Shown here: piece after piece, positions 8,325 to 17,766 of the stretch
How positions within the stretch are numbered: position 1 is the first letter of the stretch
Layout of the letters: each line of letters opens with the position of its first letter
From: DASXMT01 sp963755985
GTDB lineage: Bacteria > Actinomycetota > Acidimicrobiia > Acidimicrobiales > RAAP-2
NCBI GenBank assembly: GCA_963755985.1
Contig: CAVWLO010000001.1
Span: 682,001 to 746,000, forward strand
Reading direction: 5' to 3'
Length of the DNA: 64,000 nucleotides
The notes under the pieces: generated by a model
The model's input: only the letters and a program-made list of their open reading frames with translations
Databases searched by the model: none
Told to the model about the DNA's origin: nothing
Made by a program: the position numbers and the translations under genes

Positions 8325-11300
8325 CTATGCCGGGGCGGTCGAGGGCGTCGGGCTCGCCTTAGCCTTGGGCTTCGGGGCGATGGTGGTCGTCGTCGGGGCC
8401 TTGGGGGCGGTCGTCGTGGTCGTCTTCCCGCTTGCCGTCGGGCTCGAAGTTGGCGTGGTGGTGCTCGTCGATGGGGTACTACCGGGGGTCGCCGTACCCG
8501 TGAGCTGCTGGATGGCGTTCAGGTCCGACTCCATCCGGGAGATGTCGGTCTGATAGGCGCCCAGGTCCCCGTTCTTCAGGTCGGTCTGGGACTGCTGGTA
8601 GGCCTGCTGGGCATCGAGGAGGAGGCTCTGCACCTGTGGGGAGAGGGTCCCGCTCCCGCCCTCGGGCGAGGTGGACACCGGGGCCTGGAACACCTGGGTC
8701 AGGGCATCTTCGAGCGCCTGTTGGGCGTCGTTGTTCGGTCCGCCGGTACCCAGTGCGGCCTGCTTGCCGTAGACGGCGATCACCCCCTGCAACTCGGGGA
8801 AGGTATTGCGCGACGACTGGACATAGAGCGGCTGTATGTACAAGAGCGAATTGGCGATCGGGATCATCAACACGTTGCCCAGCTGCACGCTCGAGCCGTT
8901 CTGGTTCAGCAGGCTGATCTTGCTGGAGATGGACTGGGTTGCGTCGATCCGGGCCGCGACGAGAGACGGGCCGTCGACAGGTTGCCCACGAGGGGTGACG
9001 AACATCTGGATCTGCCCGTAGTGACCGGGATCGGATCCCGCGATCATGAACCCGGAAAGGGTCTGGATCTGGCTCCCCTTGGATACCGGGACGAGTGCAT
9101 CGAGCAGGGTGAAAGTCTGTTTGGTCTGACCGGGGACCTGGAGCATCTGGTAGATCGGCGCCATCTTCACAACTTGGCCGGTCGACACGGCCTGGCCTTG
9201 GGCGTTGACAGTCTGGGTGGTGGCCAAGGCAGACGAGGGCGAGCCCGAGCCAGGGGTGGGCGAGAGGGTCCAGGCGTCGGCGGCGCTGTAGAAGCTGGTG
9301 GCGTTGGTGATGTGGTACTTCCCGTACATCGAGGCCTGTACGGTGAAGATATCCTCGGGGTAGCGGAGGTGGGCCCTGAGCGCTTTGGGCATCTTCGACG
9401 CCGGGGTGAACATGTTCGGGAAGGCCCGCTCGTAGGTTCGGATGATCGGGTCGTTGGGATCCATCACGTAGAAGGTCATCATGCCCGTATACGCGTCGGT
9501 CACCACTTTGACCGAGTTGCGGATGTAGTTGAAGTTGGCGGGAAGCCCGCTGGCCGAGGACAGGGCCGAGGTGTCGGCATTTTGCGCATAGGGGTAGCTG
9601 TCGGTCGTCGTGTACGCGTCCTGGATGTAGTCGATGTGCCCGTTCACCAGCGCCGCGTACGGGTCGGAGTCGAGGCTCAGGAACGGGGCGGCCTTGGCCA
9701 CTCGGACCTGGATCTGGCGGTCGAACATCACCCTTGAGTTGGACGTCAACTGGTCGGAGATCAACATGTTGATGTCGCCGAAGCGGAAGGCGAACATGAC
9801 CCGCCTGAAGAACGAGGAGAGCTGTACGCCCCCGTCCCCGCTGTAGTGGGTCTCCTGGTTCTGGCCGTCGACGAGCTGGTAGTCGATCTCGGGCTGCTTG
9901 GTGTTGGCAACCACGTACCCGGGCTCGTTCAGCCCGAAGTAGACCGACGGCTGGGTGATGGTGGGCGACCCCTTGGTCGAGAACGGGGGGACGCCCCCGA
10001 CCCCGAAGACTGGGTCGCCATTGGACGTGGTCTGGTTCGAGGGCGACACGATCATGCCGTACCCGTGGGTGAACTGCAGGTGGGTGTTGACCCACGACGC
10101 CGCCGGGATGTCCGCGTCGTTGATCTCCCGGACTCCCACCACCGCCGGCGTCTCCGTGCCGTTCAAGGTGTAGCGGTCCACGCCCAGGGAGTTGAAGCTG
10201 TAATACGAGCGGATGTCCTGGAGCTTGTCGTAGGTCGGCTGGGTCACCAGCGGGTCCCACAGGCGCACGTTGCCGGTGGTGGCGCTGTTGGCGTTCAGCG
10301 TGTTGGCGTTCAGGGTCGTGACGGCCGGAAACGGCGTGTTGGTGATGCCGTTGAGGTTCATGGCTGACCGGGTGGCGGCGATGTTCCGCTGGATATAGGG
10401 GTGCTCCAAGGTGTTCTGGGCCGGGTTGACGCTAAACGCCTGCACCGCGGCCGGATAGATGGCCCCGGCGGTCAGGGCGACGAGGAACCACATGCCCACC
10501 CCGAGCACGGGCAGGGCCCAGCCCTGCCGGCGAATGTTGAAGATCAACAACAGGAATGCGGCCAGCGATACCAGAATCAGCAACTGCAAGGCCGGCAACC
10601 GGGCGTGGATGTCGGTGTAGCCGGGACCTTGGACGTACGCGTCCTTGGCATTGTCGAGGTTGTAACGCTGCAGGTAGTACCCGACCGCTTTCACCAACGC
10701 CATCAACCCGAGGATCACCGAGATGTGGGCCTTGACCGCCGGGCGGACCCTCGGCTTCGGTCCTTGGACCCGGATGCCGCCGTTGAGGTAGTGGGTGAGC
10801 ACCGTGACCACGAAGATGACGATGAGCGCCACGAGGGCCCAGTGGACGAGGAAGTTCTCGAACGGCAGCTTGAACACGAAATAGCTGATGTCCCTGTGCC
10901 AGAGGGGATCCGTTTTCCCGAAGGAGACGCCGTTGCGGAAGAAGATCCAGTTCTGCCACTGGCCGAGGGCTTGTGAGCCCACGATGAGCGAGAGGATGAT
11001 CACGATCGCAGCCCGGATCCACCGGGAGTACGGACCGACTATTTCCTGGTAACGCCGGACGAAGTCGTCCTCGGCGTCGGCCGCCTGCCCTCGTGGTGCG
11101 AGGCGTTCGGCCACAGTGAGGCTGGCCAGGAGCAGCGCGGCAAAGATCACGGAGAACGTGATCATCAGCCCGGCCTTGATCTCGAACAGGCTCCGCCACA
11201 CTGAGTGGAGCCCGACCGACGAGAACCACAGAGCGTCGGTGTAGAAGACCGCAAAGGTACGCAACGATGCGATGAGGGCGATAATGACGATCAGGGCGAT

Positions 11301-11369
11301 GATGATCCAGCGCCGGAGTCGGTGAGTGGTGGCGCGAGGACTCTTCGCCTCATCATCCGGTCTTCGCAC
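8325..11369 (-). CDS. UPF0182-family large membrane protein
   Basis: The 1014-residue product belongs to the UPF0182 family, common in actinobacteria and cyanobacteria and without a known function. Seven hydrophobic helices occupy about the first 320 residues (the first is RWIIIALIVIIALIASLRTF). A large, mostly extracytoplasmic domain follows with family features such as WDPLVTQPTYDKLQDIRSYY, VDRYTLNG and LRAHLRYPEDIFTVQ. The last 70 residues are a low-complexity Ser/Thr/Pro/Lys tail (for example TTTTTAPKAPTTTTIAPKPK). It is transcribed toward the tRNA. The DivIVA-domain gene ends ten bases upstream of its start, so the two are probably one operon. Confidence 0.9.
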   Translation of the reverse strand: MRRPDDEAKSPRATTHRLRRWIIIALIVIIALIASLRTFAVFYTDALWFSSVGLHSVWRSLFEIKAGLMITFSVIFAALLLASLTVAERLAPRGQAADAEDDFVRRYQEIVGPYSRWIRAAIVIILSLIVGSQALGQWQNWIFFRNGVSFGKTDPLWHRDISYFVFKLPFENFLVHWALVALIVIFVVTVLTHYLNGGIRVQGPKPRVRPAVKAHISVILGLMALVKAVGYYLQRYNLDNAKDAYVQGPGYTDIHARLPALQLLILVSLAAFLLLIFNIRRQGWALPVLGVGMWFLVALTAGAIYPAAVQAFSVNPAQNTLEHPYIQRNIAATRSAMNLNGITNTPFPAVTTLNANTLNANSATTGNVRLWDPLVTQPTYDKLQDIRSYYSFNSLGVDRYTLNGTETPAVVGVREINDADIPAASWVNTHLQFTHGYGMIVSPSNQTTSNGDPVFGVGGVPPFSTKGSPTITQPSVYFGLNEPGYVVANTKQPEIDYQLVDGQNQETHYSGDGGVQLSSFFRRVMFAFRFGDINMLISDQLTSNSRVMFDRQIQVRVAKAAPFLSLDSDPYAALVNGHIDYIQDAYTTTDSYPYAQNADTSALSSASGLPANFNYIRNSVKVVTDAYTGMMTFYVMDPNDPIIRTYERAFPNMFTPASKMPKALRAHLRYPEDIFTVQASMYGKYHITNATSFYSAADAWTLSPTPGSGSPSSALATTQTVNAQGQAVSTGQVVKMAPIYQMLQVPGQTKQTFTLLDALVPVSKGSQIQTLSGFMIAGSDPGHYGQIQMFVTPRGQPVDGPSLVAARIDATQSISSKISLLNQNGSSVQLGNVLMIPIANSLLYIQPLYVQSSRNTFPELQGVIAVYGKQAALGTGGPNNDAQQALEDALTQVFQAPVSTSPEGGSGTLSPQVQSLLLDAQQAYQQSQTDLKNGDLGAYQTDISRMESDLNAIQQLTGTATPGSTPSTSTTTPTSSPTASGKTTTTTAPKAPTTTTIAPKPKAKASPTPSTAPA

Positions 11370-11379
11370 GGGCAGCAGC

Positions 11380-13230
11380 CTAGGTGGCGGCGGGGACCAG
11401 CAGGCAGCGGCACCCCGAATGGGCAGGCGGATGCCGATGGCCGGTGGGGAAATCCTGTCCGGCCGGCTGTGGGCCGTTCAGTGCGTTGTCATCGCAGTCG
11501 GGACACGGGGTGGAACCGGGCGTCGACGCGGCGATCCACTCGATGTCCTGGGATGATCCGGCCACCGAGCCAGCCGAGAAGCCGGCGATCACGTAGTCGC
11601 CGGCCAGACGCTCGATGCGCTCACCCTTCCACTCCCGGAACGCCGCGCCGATGTGCTCGCTCACTGCGGACTCGTCGGCGTCGGCCAGCTCCTCGGTGTC
11701 GGCCAACCGACGCCGCAGAGGACCGACGATGGTGGTGGCCAGGTCATGGGCCACGCCCACCACGTGGTCGGCCAGCGGACCACCCTCGGACTGGTCACCG
11801 ACGAACAGCCGACCGGCGCTGGCGGCCTGCTCCAGCTGGGGCAGGGCGGCGGTGGAATAGGCGTCGAGGTGCTCGACCTCGTCGGGCAGCAACCCGCTCG
11901 ACCACGTCGACCCGCTGCTGCGCAGGCGGTCGAGGAGGTCGTTCTGGTCGTCTTGGAGCGTGCGCTTCAGCCGACGGGACAGGGCGGTGATGAGCGGTCC
12001 GACCAGCTCGTCCCGACGGCCCACGAGCGGGTTCGCGGCAACGGGTTCCTCGTCCCCCCCATCCGGTTCCTCCGGACTCGGCTCGTTGTCGGCGGCGTCG
12101 GTCCCCCGCCCGGCGCGGATCTTGGCGAACAGCTCGTCCACCGAGGGCGTCGGAGCGACGGCCTCGGTGCCGCTTCTTGAACCATCGCCCGCCGTTTCGG
12201 CCGCCGCCGCGCCTGGGCCGCCCTCTCCGGACCCGGGGGGACGCTCGGTCCCGTCGTCCTCCGCCGTTGCCCCACCGGGCTCGGACGCCGGCTCGGGCTC
12301 GTCGACGGCCTGGGACTCGGCCACCTCGATCTCGGCAGCAACGAAAGCCCCTTGTTCCGACGAGAGGGGCTCGCCCACCTCGCCCGGGTCGCCATCGAAG
12401 GTGGGGTGGTCGGCGACCACCACCCCGAGACCCGGCGAATCCGGCTCGCCCGCGCCGGTGGCCAACAAGACAGCCGCCTCCTCTTCCGGCGTGCCCTCGT
12501 AGGGCCGGGCGATCGCCTCGCGTCCGGCGGCCTCGGCGGCCAACCTGGCCTCGTCCTCGGCCCGGAACAACTCGTCGGCGATGCCGTCGACCGAGCGGCG
12601 CACGGTCCGCACCGTCTCGGCCAGGTGCTCCCGGCCCGCCCGCAGCTGCTCGATCTGGGCATGGAGCACCTTGCGGCGCCTCGACAGGTCGGCCAACACC
12701 CGGGAGCGGAGGGTCTGGGCCTCCTCGATCATCTCCCGACACTCGGCCCTGGCCTGGGCGAGCATCGCCTCGGACTCGTCGTGGGTCCGTTGCCGGTACT
12801 CGGTCACCGACGCTTCGGCCTGGGCCGTGCGTTCGGCCAGGGCCTGTTCGGCCTGGGCCCCGGATCGCCCGATCTCCTCTTGGGCCTCGCTGAGCAGGCG
12901 TGCAGCCTCCGCTTCCGCCTTGGCCACCATCTCGTGGGCGGCGTTGTGGGCGGTCTGGAGCACCCGGGCCGTCTCCTGACCGAGCGCCGACGCCAGCGTT
13001 CCCTCGTCGAGGACGGGGTTGGCCGCCCGGTGTTCGGCGTCGGCGACCTCGTGGCGGAGCTCGATCTCCCGCTCGGCCGCAACCCGCAGCGCATCGGCCA
13101 CGAAGTCCAGAAAGGCCCGAACCTCCCCGGGGTCGAATCCACGGCGGACCGTACCGAACGTATGGCGGGCCACTTCATCGGGCGACAGGCTCGACGACGA
13201 CGAGATGGACAACCGGCGATCCTCAGGCAT
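11380..13230 (-). CDS. DivIVA-domain protein fused to phage Mu F/SPP1 gp7-like C-terminal domain
   Basis: The 616-residue product begins with a DivIVA-type membrane- and pole-targeting domain (LSPDEVARHTFGTVRRGFDP, then EVRAFLDFVADALRVAAE). A long, alanine- and glutamate-rich coiled coil follows at about residues 60-260. Next comes an acidic, proline-rich linker at about 260-400. The last 200 residues form a separate helical domain ending in WIAASTPGSTPCPDCDDNAL, then FPTGHRHPPAHSGCRCLLVP. That CxxC...PPAHxxCRC pattern is the hallmark of the phage minor head protein (Mu gpF/SPP1 gp7) domain, where it binds zinc. DivIVA proteins organise polar growth or division in actinobacteria. What a phage-head-like domain adds is unknown. 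It is probably cotranscribed with UPF0182. Confidence 0.8.
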   Translation of the reverse strand: MPEDRRLSISSSSSLSPDEVARHTFGTVRRGFDPGEVRAFLDFVADALRVAAEREIELRHEVADAEHRAANPVLDEGTLASALGQETARVLQTAHNAAHEMVAKAEAEAARLLSEAQEEIGRSGAQAEQALAERTAQAEASVTEYRQRTHDESEAMLAQARAECREMIEEAQTLRSRVLADLSRRRKVLHAQIEQLRAGREHLAETVRTVRRSVDGIADELFRAEDEARLAAEAAGREAIARPYEGTPEEEAAVLLATGAGEPDSPGLGVVVADHPTFDGDPGEVGEPLSSEQGAFVAAEIEVAESQAVDEPEPASEPGGATAEDDGTERPPGSGEGGPGAAAAETAGDGSRSGTEAVAPTPSVDELFAKIRAGRGTDAADNEPSPEEPDGGDEEPVAANPLVGRRDELVGPLITALSRRLKRTLQDDQNDLLDRLRSSGSTWSSGLLPDEVEHLDAYSTAALPQLEQAASAGRLFVGDQSEGGPLADHVVGVAHDLATTIVGPLRRRLADTEELADADESAVSEHIGAAFREWKGERIERLAGDYVIAGFSAGSVAGSSQDIEWIAASTPGSTPCPDCDDNALNGPQPAGQDFPTGHRHPPAHSGCRCLLVPAAT

Positions 13231-13265
13231 AGCCAGAGCCTACGACGGGCGCTGCACCAAACCGT

Positions 13266-14420
13266 TCATCCCGAGGTGGTGCTGGCCGACAACGCGGGGA
13301 CGTGCCCGCCATGGGCGGCGAGCACGGTGAGCGCCTGGTTGAGGGTCGACACCGCGTAGATGTGCAGTCCCGGGGTCTTCTTCGACAGGGCCGCCTTGTA
13401 CTCCTCGGGAGGGACCAGGAAGATGGTGGCACCGGCTTGCTCCACCGCCACCGTCTTCTGGGCGACGCCGCCCACGTCGCCCACGTTGCCCTGGTCGTCC
13501 ATGGTGCCGGTGGCCGCCACCGTCTGGCTGCCGGTGAGGTTGCCGCCCGACAGCGTGTCGATGACACCGAGGGTCATGGCCAGTCCGGCGGAGGGTCCAC
13601 CGATGTTGGTGACGTCGATGGAGACCGGGAAGGGAAAGGAATAGTCGACCTGGTCCTGAGGATAGATGCCCAGGGTCACGGTGGCCTTCACGCCCCCGCC
13701 CACGTCGACCGTCGTGGTCCTGAGGGTGATCGATACCGGTTGGGGCGGCCCGGTGCCGCTCTTTCTCACCGACAGGGTGACCGTCTGCCCCGAGTGGTAC
13801 TTCTTCAACGTCGCGCTGAGCGATTCGGCCGTCAGGGTGGGCGCGCCGTCGACCGCGGTGACCACGTCACCGACATGGAGGACGCCGTAGGCCGGGGTCC
13901 CGTTCCACACGGCGAAGAGCACGGCGCCGGCCGCCGTAGCCGGGACGGCATAGCCGAGCCGGCGAAGCGACGCCGCCTTGGCTGCCGCTTCGGCCTGGCT
14001 CATCTCGAGGGTGCCCTGGGCGTCGAGCTCCGAGGGCGGCGACCCGCCGGTCACCGATTCCAGAGGCTGGAGCACGGTGTTGCTGTCGAGCTTGAAGAAC
14101 CAGTAGGTGAGGGCCGAGACCCGGCTGAGCACCACGTCGGTCAGCTTCACCGGGCGGGCGACGGGGTGGGCCTTGTTGGCCGGGACGGTGATGAACTGCT
14201 GCACCGATTGGGCGCTGCCCGGTTGGATGGCGTAGTAGTTCATGTTGATCCGGGACAAGACGACGACGGCCAGGACCAACACAGCGATGATCACGGCGGG
14301 AATGCTCAGCCAACGGCGGCGTCGGGGGCGGGGAGGCAACGGGGCGGCGGGCGGCGGGCGGTTGCCTCCCGTCGTCGGGAGGCTCGTGGCCACCTGCCTT
14401 CTCTCGATGTCTTCGGTCAT
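13266..14420 (-). CDS. YlbL-like PDZ/Lon-type membrane serine protease
   Basis: The 384-residue product has a proline- and arginine-rich cytosolic start, one membrane helix at about residues 38-57, a PDZ domain at about 155-235 (GVLHVGDVVTAVDGAPTL) and a Lon-type (S16) protease domain at about 245-370. The catalytic Ser is Ser277 in GGPSAGLAM and the Lys is Lys322 in VGGVAQKTVAVEQAGA. YlbL proteins are membrane-anchored proteases; in Bacillus YlbL degrades a damage-induced cell-division inhibitor. The ATG at 14420 was chosen because it begins just before the cytosolic leader. It is divergent from the HEAT-repeat gene with only about nine bases between starts. Confidence 0.88.
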   Translation of the reverse strand: MTEDIERRQVATSLPTTGGNRPPPAAPLPPRPRRRRWLSIPAVIIAVLVLAVVVLSRINMNYYAIQPGSAQSVQQFITVPANKAHPVARPVKLTDVVLSRVSALTYWFFKLDSNTVLQPLESVTGGSPPSELDAQGTLEMSQAEAAAKAASLRRLGYAVPATAAGAVLFAVWNGTPAYGVLHVGDVVTAVDGAPTLTAESLSATLKKYHSGQTVTLSVRKSGTGPPQPVSITLRTTTVDVGGGVKATVTLGIYPQDQVDYSFPFPVSIDVTNIGGPSAGLAMTLGVIDTLSGGNLTGSQTVAATGTMDDQGNVGDVGGVAQKTVAVEQAGATIFLVPPEEYKAALSKKTPGLHIYAVSTLNQALTVLAAHGGHVPALSASTTSG

Positions 14421-14429
14421 AGTGGTGCG

Positions 14430-15125
14430 GTGGTCACTTCTCGTTCGCCGTCTGGCCCGTCGGGCCCGTCGGGCCCCGAGCCCCCGGAGCCGGCTGATTC
14501 GGGGCCTCAGCCTGCCACGGAACCGCCGGGATCCGACGTCACCAGCCGCCGGCGATCGGTGGCCCTGGCCGGCCACGTCGGCGACGAGCGGACAGCCCGG
14601 GACGGCTGGGCCGATACGGCCCCGACGGTGCGGGCCACGGCGCTGGGCGCCCTCGACCGGCTCGGCGCCTTGGGCGACGGCGAGCTGTCGGCCGCCCTCA
14701 TCGACCCGGACCCAGCCGTGCGGCGCCGGGCCTGCGAACTGGCCGCCACCTACGCCGGCTGCGACGTTGCCGCTGCCCTCACTGACCCCGACCCGTCGGT
14801 GGTCGAGATGGCCGCCTGGGCGCTCGGGGAGCGAGAGGACCGAGAGGCGGTACCGGCGCTGTGCCTGATGGCCGACAGCGGGCAGGGCCACACCGACCCC
14901 TTGTGCCGGGAGGCGGCCGTCGCCGCCCTCGGGGCCATCGGTGACGACGCCGGCCTGCCTGCGGTCATGGCCGCCCTCGGTGACAAGCCGGCGATCCGCC
15001 GGCGGGCTGCGGTGGCGCTGGCCGCCTTCGAGGGACCGGAGGTGGAGGCGGCGTTGCGTGGATGCCTCGACGACCGCGACTGGCAGGTCCGCCAGGTGGC
15101 CGAGGACCTGCTGGCTGCTCAGTAG
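14430..15125 (+). CDS. HEAT-repeat protein
   Basis: The product is about 231 residues from GTG 14430, with a disordered Ser/Pro/Gly start and then about five HEAT-like helical repeats: TVRATALGALDRLGALGDGE, AVRRRACELAATY, SVVEMAAWALGERED, LCREAAVAALGAIGDD, AIRRRAAVALAAFEGPE and WQVRQVAEDLLAAQ. HEAT repeats make curved scaffolds for protein binding, and related proteins include PBS-lyase-type repeat proteins; no enzyme site is visible. GTG 14559 is an alternative start giving 188 residues without the disordered part. It shares a very short divergent start region with the YlbL protease and converges on mreB. Confidence 0.7.
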   Translation: MVTSRSPSGPSGPSGPEPPEPADSGPQPATEPPGSDVTSRRRSVALAGHVGDERTARDGWADTAPTVRATALGALDRLGALGDGELSAALIDPDPAVRRRACELAATYAGCDVAAALTDPDPSVVEMAAWALGEREDREAVPALCLMADSGQGHTDPLCREAAVAALGAIGDDAGLPAVMAALGDKPAIRRRAAVALAAFEGPEVEAALRGCLDDRDWQVRQVAEDLLAAQ

Positions 15126-15199
15126 GGCCTCCCGCCCCGAGCCCCACTCACGAGGGCCCGCTCGCCCCGATGCCCGCTCAATGGGCCCCGGCCCAGGTT

Positions 15200-15244
15200 G
15201 CCAGCCGTCTCGCTGCCAGCCGCCTCGCTGCCAGCCGTCTCGCT
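15200..15244. repeat. Tandem repeat, three 15-bp units
   Basis: Three head-to-tail copies of GCCAGCCGTCTCGCT (the middle one with one change) sit in the 160-bp gap between the convergent HEAT-repeat and mreB genes. No function is evident. Confidence 0.85.
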
Positions 15245-15286
15245 GACCCTCCCCGGTCCCGGCTGCCGGCGACGGAGGTTCGCCGC

Positions 15287-16291
15287 TCAGTTCTCGGCCG
15301 CAGCGAAGATGGCGCGCAGGCTGTCGAACGCGTCGAGGCACTCGCCTGCTCCTTGGACGACGCACTCCAACGGGGTGGACACCAGGTGTACCGGTACCGC
15401 CGTCTCGTTGGCCAGCCGCAGGGCCAGCCCGCGGAGCAGGGCTCCCCCGCCGACCAGGTGGATTCCCCGGTAGATGATGTCCTGGGCCAACTCGGGCGGT
15501 GACTCGCTCAGGCAATCGATCACCGTGCTCACAATGGTGCTGACCTGTTCTTCGATCGCGCCCCGGATCTCCTTCGGCGAGAGGACCACCGTCTTGGGCA
15601 GGCCGGTCGACACCTCTCGCCCACGGACCTCGGCCCGCACCTCGCCGGCGTAGGCCATGGCCGAACCGATGGCCAGCTTGATGTCCTCGCCGGTGCGCTC
15701 GCCGATGGCGATGCCGTACCGGGTCCGCACATAACCCTGGATGGCGGCATCGATGTCGAAGCCGCCGCACCGGATGGCCCGGACGGCCACCAGGCCACCG
15801 AGCGAGATGACCGCCGTTTCGGTGGTCCCTCCACCCACGTCGACCACCATGTTGCCCATCGGCTCGTGAATGTCGAGTCCGGCACCCATGGCCGCGGCCA
15901 TCGGTTGCTCGATGAGGTAGGCCGCGGAGGCCCCGGCCCGGCGGGCCGCCTCCTTCACAGCGCGGCGCTCGACCGAGGTGATGGCCGAGGGCACGCAGAT
16001 CAGGACCCGTGGCCGGTTGAGCTTGGAGACACCGGCCCGCTTGAGGAGCAGGCGGATCATCCGCTCGGTGATGTCGAAGTCGGTGATGGCCCCCTGGCGC
16101 AGGGGGCGCACGGCGACGATGTAGCCGGGAGTGCGGCCGATCATCTGCCACGCCTCGTTCCCCACGGCCAGGACCTCGTGGGTGCGGGTGTTGAGGGCGA
16201 TGACCGTCGGTTGGTTCAAGACGATGCCCCGGCCCTTGGCGTAGACGAGGGTATTGGCCGTTCCCAAATCGATAGCGAGGTCCCGAGCCAC
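15287..16291 (-). CDS. mreB: Rod shape-determining protein MreB
   Basis: The 334-residue product is a bacterial actin. The phosphate-1 motif DLGTANTLVYAKGRGIVLNQ opens the protein. NMVVDVGGGTTETAVISLGG (phosphate 2) and LVGGGALLRGLALRL (adenosine motif) follow. MreB filaments position elongation-phase peptidoglycan synthesis along the lateral wall. The GTG at 16291 was chosen because the conserved VARDLAIDLG start follows it directly. mreC and mreD are not adjacent here, so this may be a solitary copy. MreB is patchy in actinobacteria, many of which grow from the poles through DivIVA; both systems are present in this window. Confidence 0.93.
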   Translation of the reverse strand: MARDLAIDLGTANTLVYAKGRGIVLNQPTVIALNTRTHEVLAVGNEAWQMIGRTPGYIVAVRPLRQGAITDFDITERMIRLLLKRAGVSKLNRPRVLICVPSAITSVERRAVKEAARRAGASAAYLIEQPMAAAMGAGLDIHEPMGNMVVDVGGGTTETAVISLGGLVAVRAIRCGGFDIDAAIQGYVRTRYGIAIGERTGEDIKLAIGSAMAYAGEVRAEVRGREVSTGLPKTVVLSPKEIRGAIEEQVSTIVSTVIDCLSESPPELAQDIIYRGIHLVGGGALLRGLALRLANETAVPVHLVSTPLECVVQGAGECLDAFDSLRAIFAAAEN

Positions 16292-16425
16292 GGGGACATC
16301 GTAGGGCCCTCCCCTGGGTGTGGCGGTCCGCGGCACCCGGCGGGACCGGTCGAGATGATCACTCCGTGCCCCCCATATCCTGGGGCGACGTCCGCACAGA
16401 GGTCGACGTCGGTAGTCTGCAGTCG

Positions 16426-17748
16426 ATGAACGGAGGGTTCCCGGAGGCCGAAGACCCACATCCCGACGACGCGGATGACGGAGATCCGGAGCTCGACCGG
16501 ATTCGGGGTTGGGTGTCTCCCGAAGACCGATTGTGGCGACATCCGTCCGAGTTGGGCCGGTCCAGCTCCGTCCCGTCGGAGTCGGGCGTGGCCGGCACTC
16601 CTCGTCTCACCGCGGTCGACCGGAGCCGATCCCAGTGGGTGGCCAGCACCGCAGCCGTCTGTGTCGTCGGTGCGCTCCTGGTCGGCGGCCTGCTCATGGC
16701 CAATACCGGCGCGTCACCCACTGCCGCACCGGCCAACACGGCCACCACGGCCGACATCATCGCCGGGCCCACCACCGAAGCGGGTGAGACGCGCACGATC
16801 ACCAGGCAACGGATGGCCCAGACGGTGTCGACCATCGGGCCCTCCATGGTCGCCCTCGCCGTCACCGTCGGCGGTCGGACCGTCGACAGCACGGGGGTGA
16901 CCGTCGGCAGCGGTGGCATCGTGGTGGCATTGGCCAGCGCCATGGCCGGCGCGACGTCAGTGACCACGGTCGATCCCACCGGACGCCAAACGCCTGCCGC
17001 CGTACTGGCCAGCGACCCGACCTCCAACCTGGCCATCGTCCGCGTGAACGGCGCCCCGCCCGTGGCCCAGTTCAGTGAGGACACCGACATGAGGCCGGGC
17101 GATACCACGGTCGCCGTGGCCCCCGAGCTGAAGGCCGGCCGCACCGGCATCACCGATGCCGTCTACGCAGGAAGGGTCTGGTCGTCGGGCACCGCAGTGA
17201 ATGCCGATGCCACCACGACGGCGATGTCGGCCACCACGGTCAACGCTCCGCTCAGTCCGGGAGACGCCGGGTGCGCCCTGATCAACCAGGCCGGGGACGT
17301 GGTCGGGATCATGGACACCACGACCACCCTGAAGGGCCGTCGGGTGTCGGTGTTCCTCCCCGCCGACCTCGTGGTCGGCGTGGCCGCCCAGCTGATGGCC
17401 ACCGGTTCCGTGCAGCACGGCTGGCTGGGCGTCGATGCCAGCGATCTCACCGCGTCGACGTCGACCTCCGGTGCCAGCGCGGCCCAAACGGCCAGCACCA
17501 CCACCTCAGGAACGACCCATGGGGCATTGGTCGATACCGTCCAGGCTGGCGGTGCGGCCGCCCAGGCGGGCATCCGGGTCGGCGATTCCATCGTGGACAT
17601 CAACGGCCTTCCGGTCCGCTCCCTCGCCGACCTGAGAACCCGTCTCTACGCCGAACCACCGGGGGCGACGGTCACCGTGACCTACAGCAGGGACGGCGTC
17701 GACTCCACGGTCGGGGTCGAGTTGACCGGCGCATCGCCGACCAGTTGA
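16426..17748 (+). CDS. HtrA-like PDZ membrane protein lacking the catalytic triad
   Basis: The product is about 440 residues: an acidic cytosolic start with WVSPEDRLWRHPSELG, one membrane helix (STAAVCVVGALLVGGLLMAN), a trypsin-like double barrel, and a C-terminal PDZ domain (GALVDTVQAGGAAAQAGIRV, GDSIVDINGLPV). Compared with the intact HtrA at 19430-20956, the catalytic Asp position reads NLAIVRV instead of DLALVQI. The catalytic Ser position reads GDAGCALIN instead of GNSGGPLVN. No histidine occupies the TNNHV position. It is therefore predicted to be proteolytically inactive and probably a periplasmic-side sensor or scaffold. The ATG at 16426 is the likeliest start; GTG 16366 is possible. 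Confidence 0.75.
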   Translation: MNGGFPEAEDPHPDDADDGDPELDRIRGWVSPEDRLWRHPSELGRSSSVPSESGVAGTPRLTAVDRSRSQWVASTAAVCVVGALLVGGLLMANTGASPTAAPANTATTADIIAGPTTEAGETRTITRQRMAQTVSTIGPSMVALAVTVGGRTVDSTGVTVGSGGIVVALASAMAGATSVTTVDPTGRQTPAAVLASDPTSNLAIVRVNGAPPVAQFSEDTDMRPGDTTVAVAPELKAGRTGITDAVYAGRVWSSGTAVNADATTTAMSATTVNAPLSPGDAGCALINQAGDVVGIMDTTTTLKGRRVSVFLPADLVVGVAAQLMATGSVQHGWLGVDASDLTASTSTSGASAAQTASTTTSGTTHGALVDTVQAGGAAAQAGIRVGDSIVDINGLPVRSLADLRTRLYAEPPGATVTVTYSRDGVDSTVGVELTGASPTS

Positions 17749-17766
17749 CCGCCGTAGCATGGAGTC

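Noticed and set aside
13302..14429. N-terminal extension of the HEAT-repeat frame
   Set aside because: This part is antisense to the YlbL protease and has shadow composition; the gene should start at or after GTG 14430.
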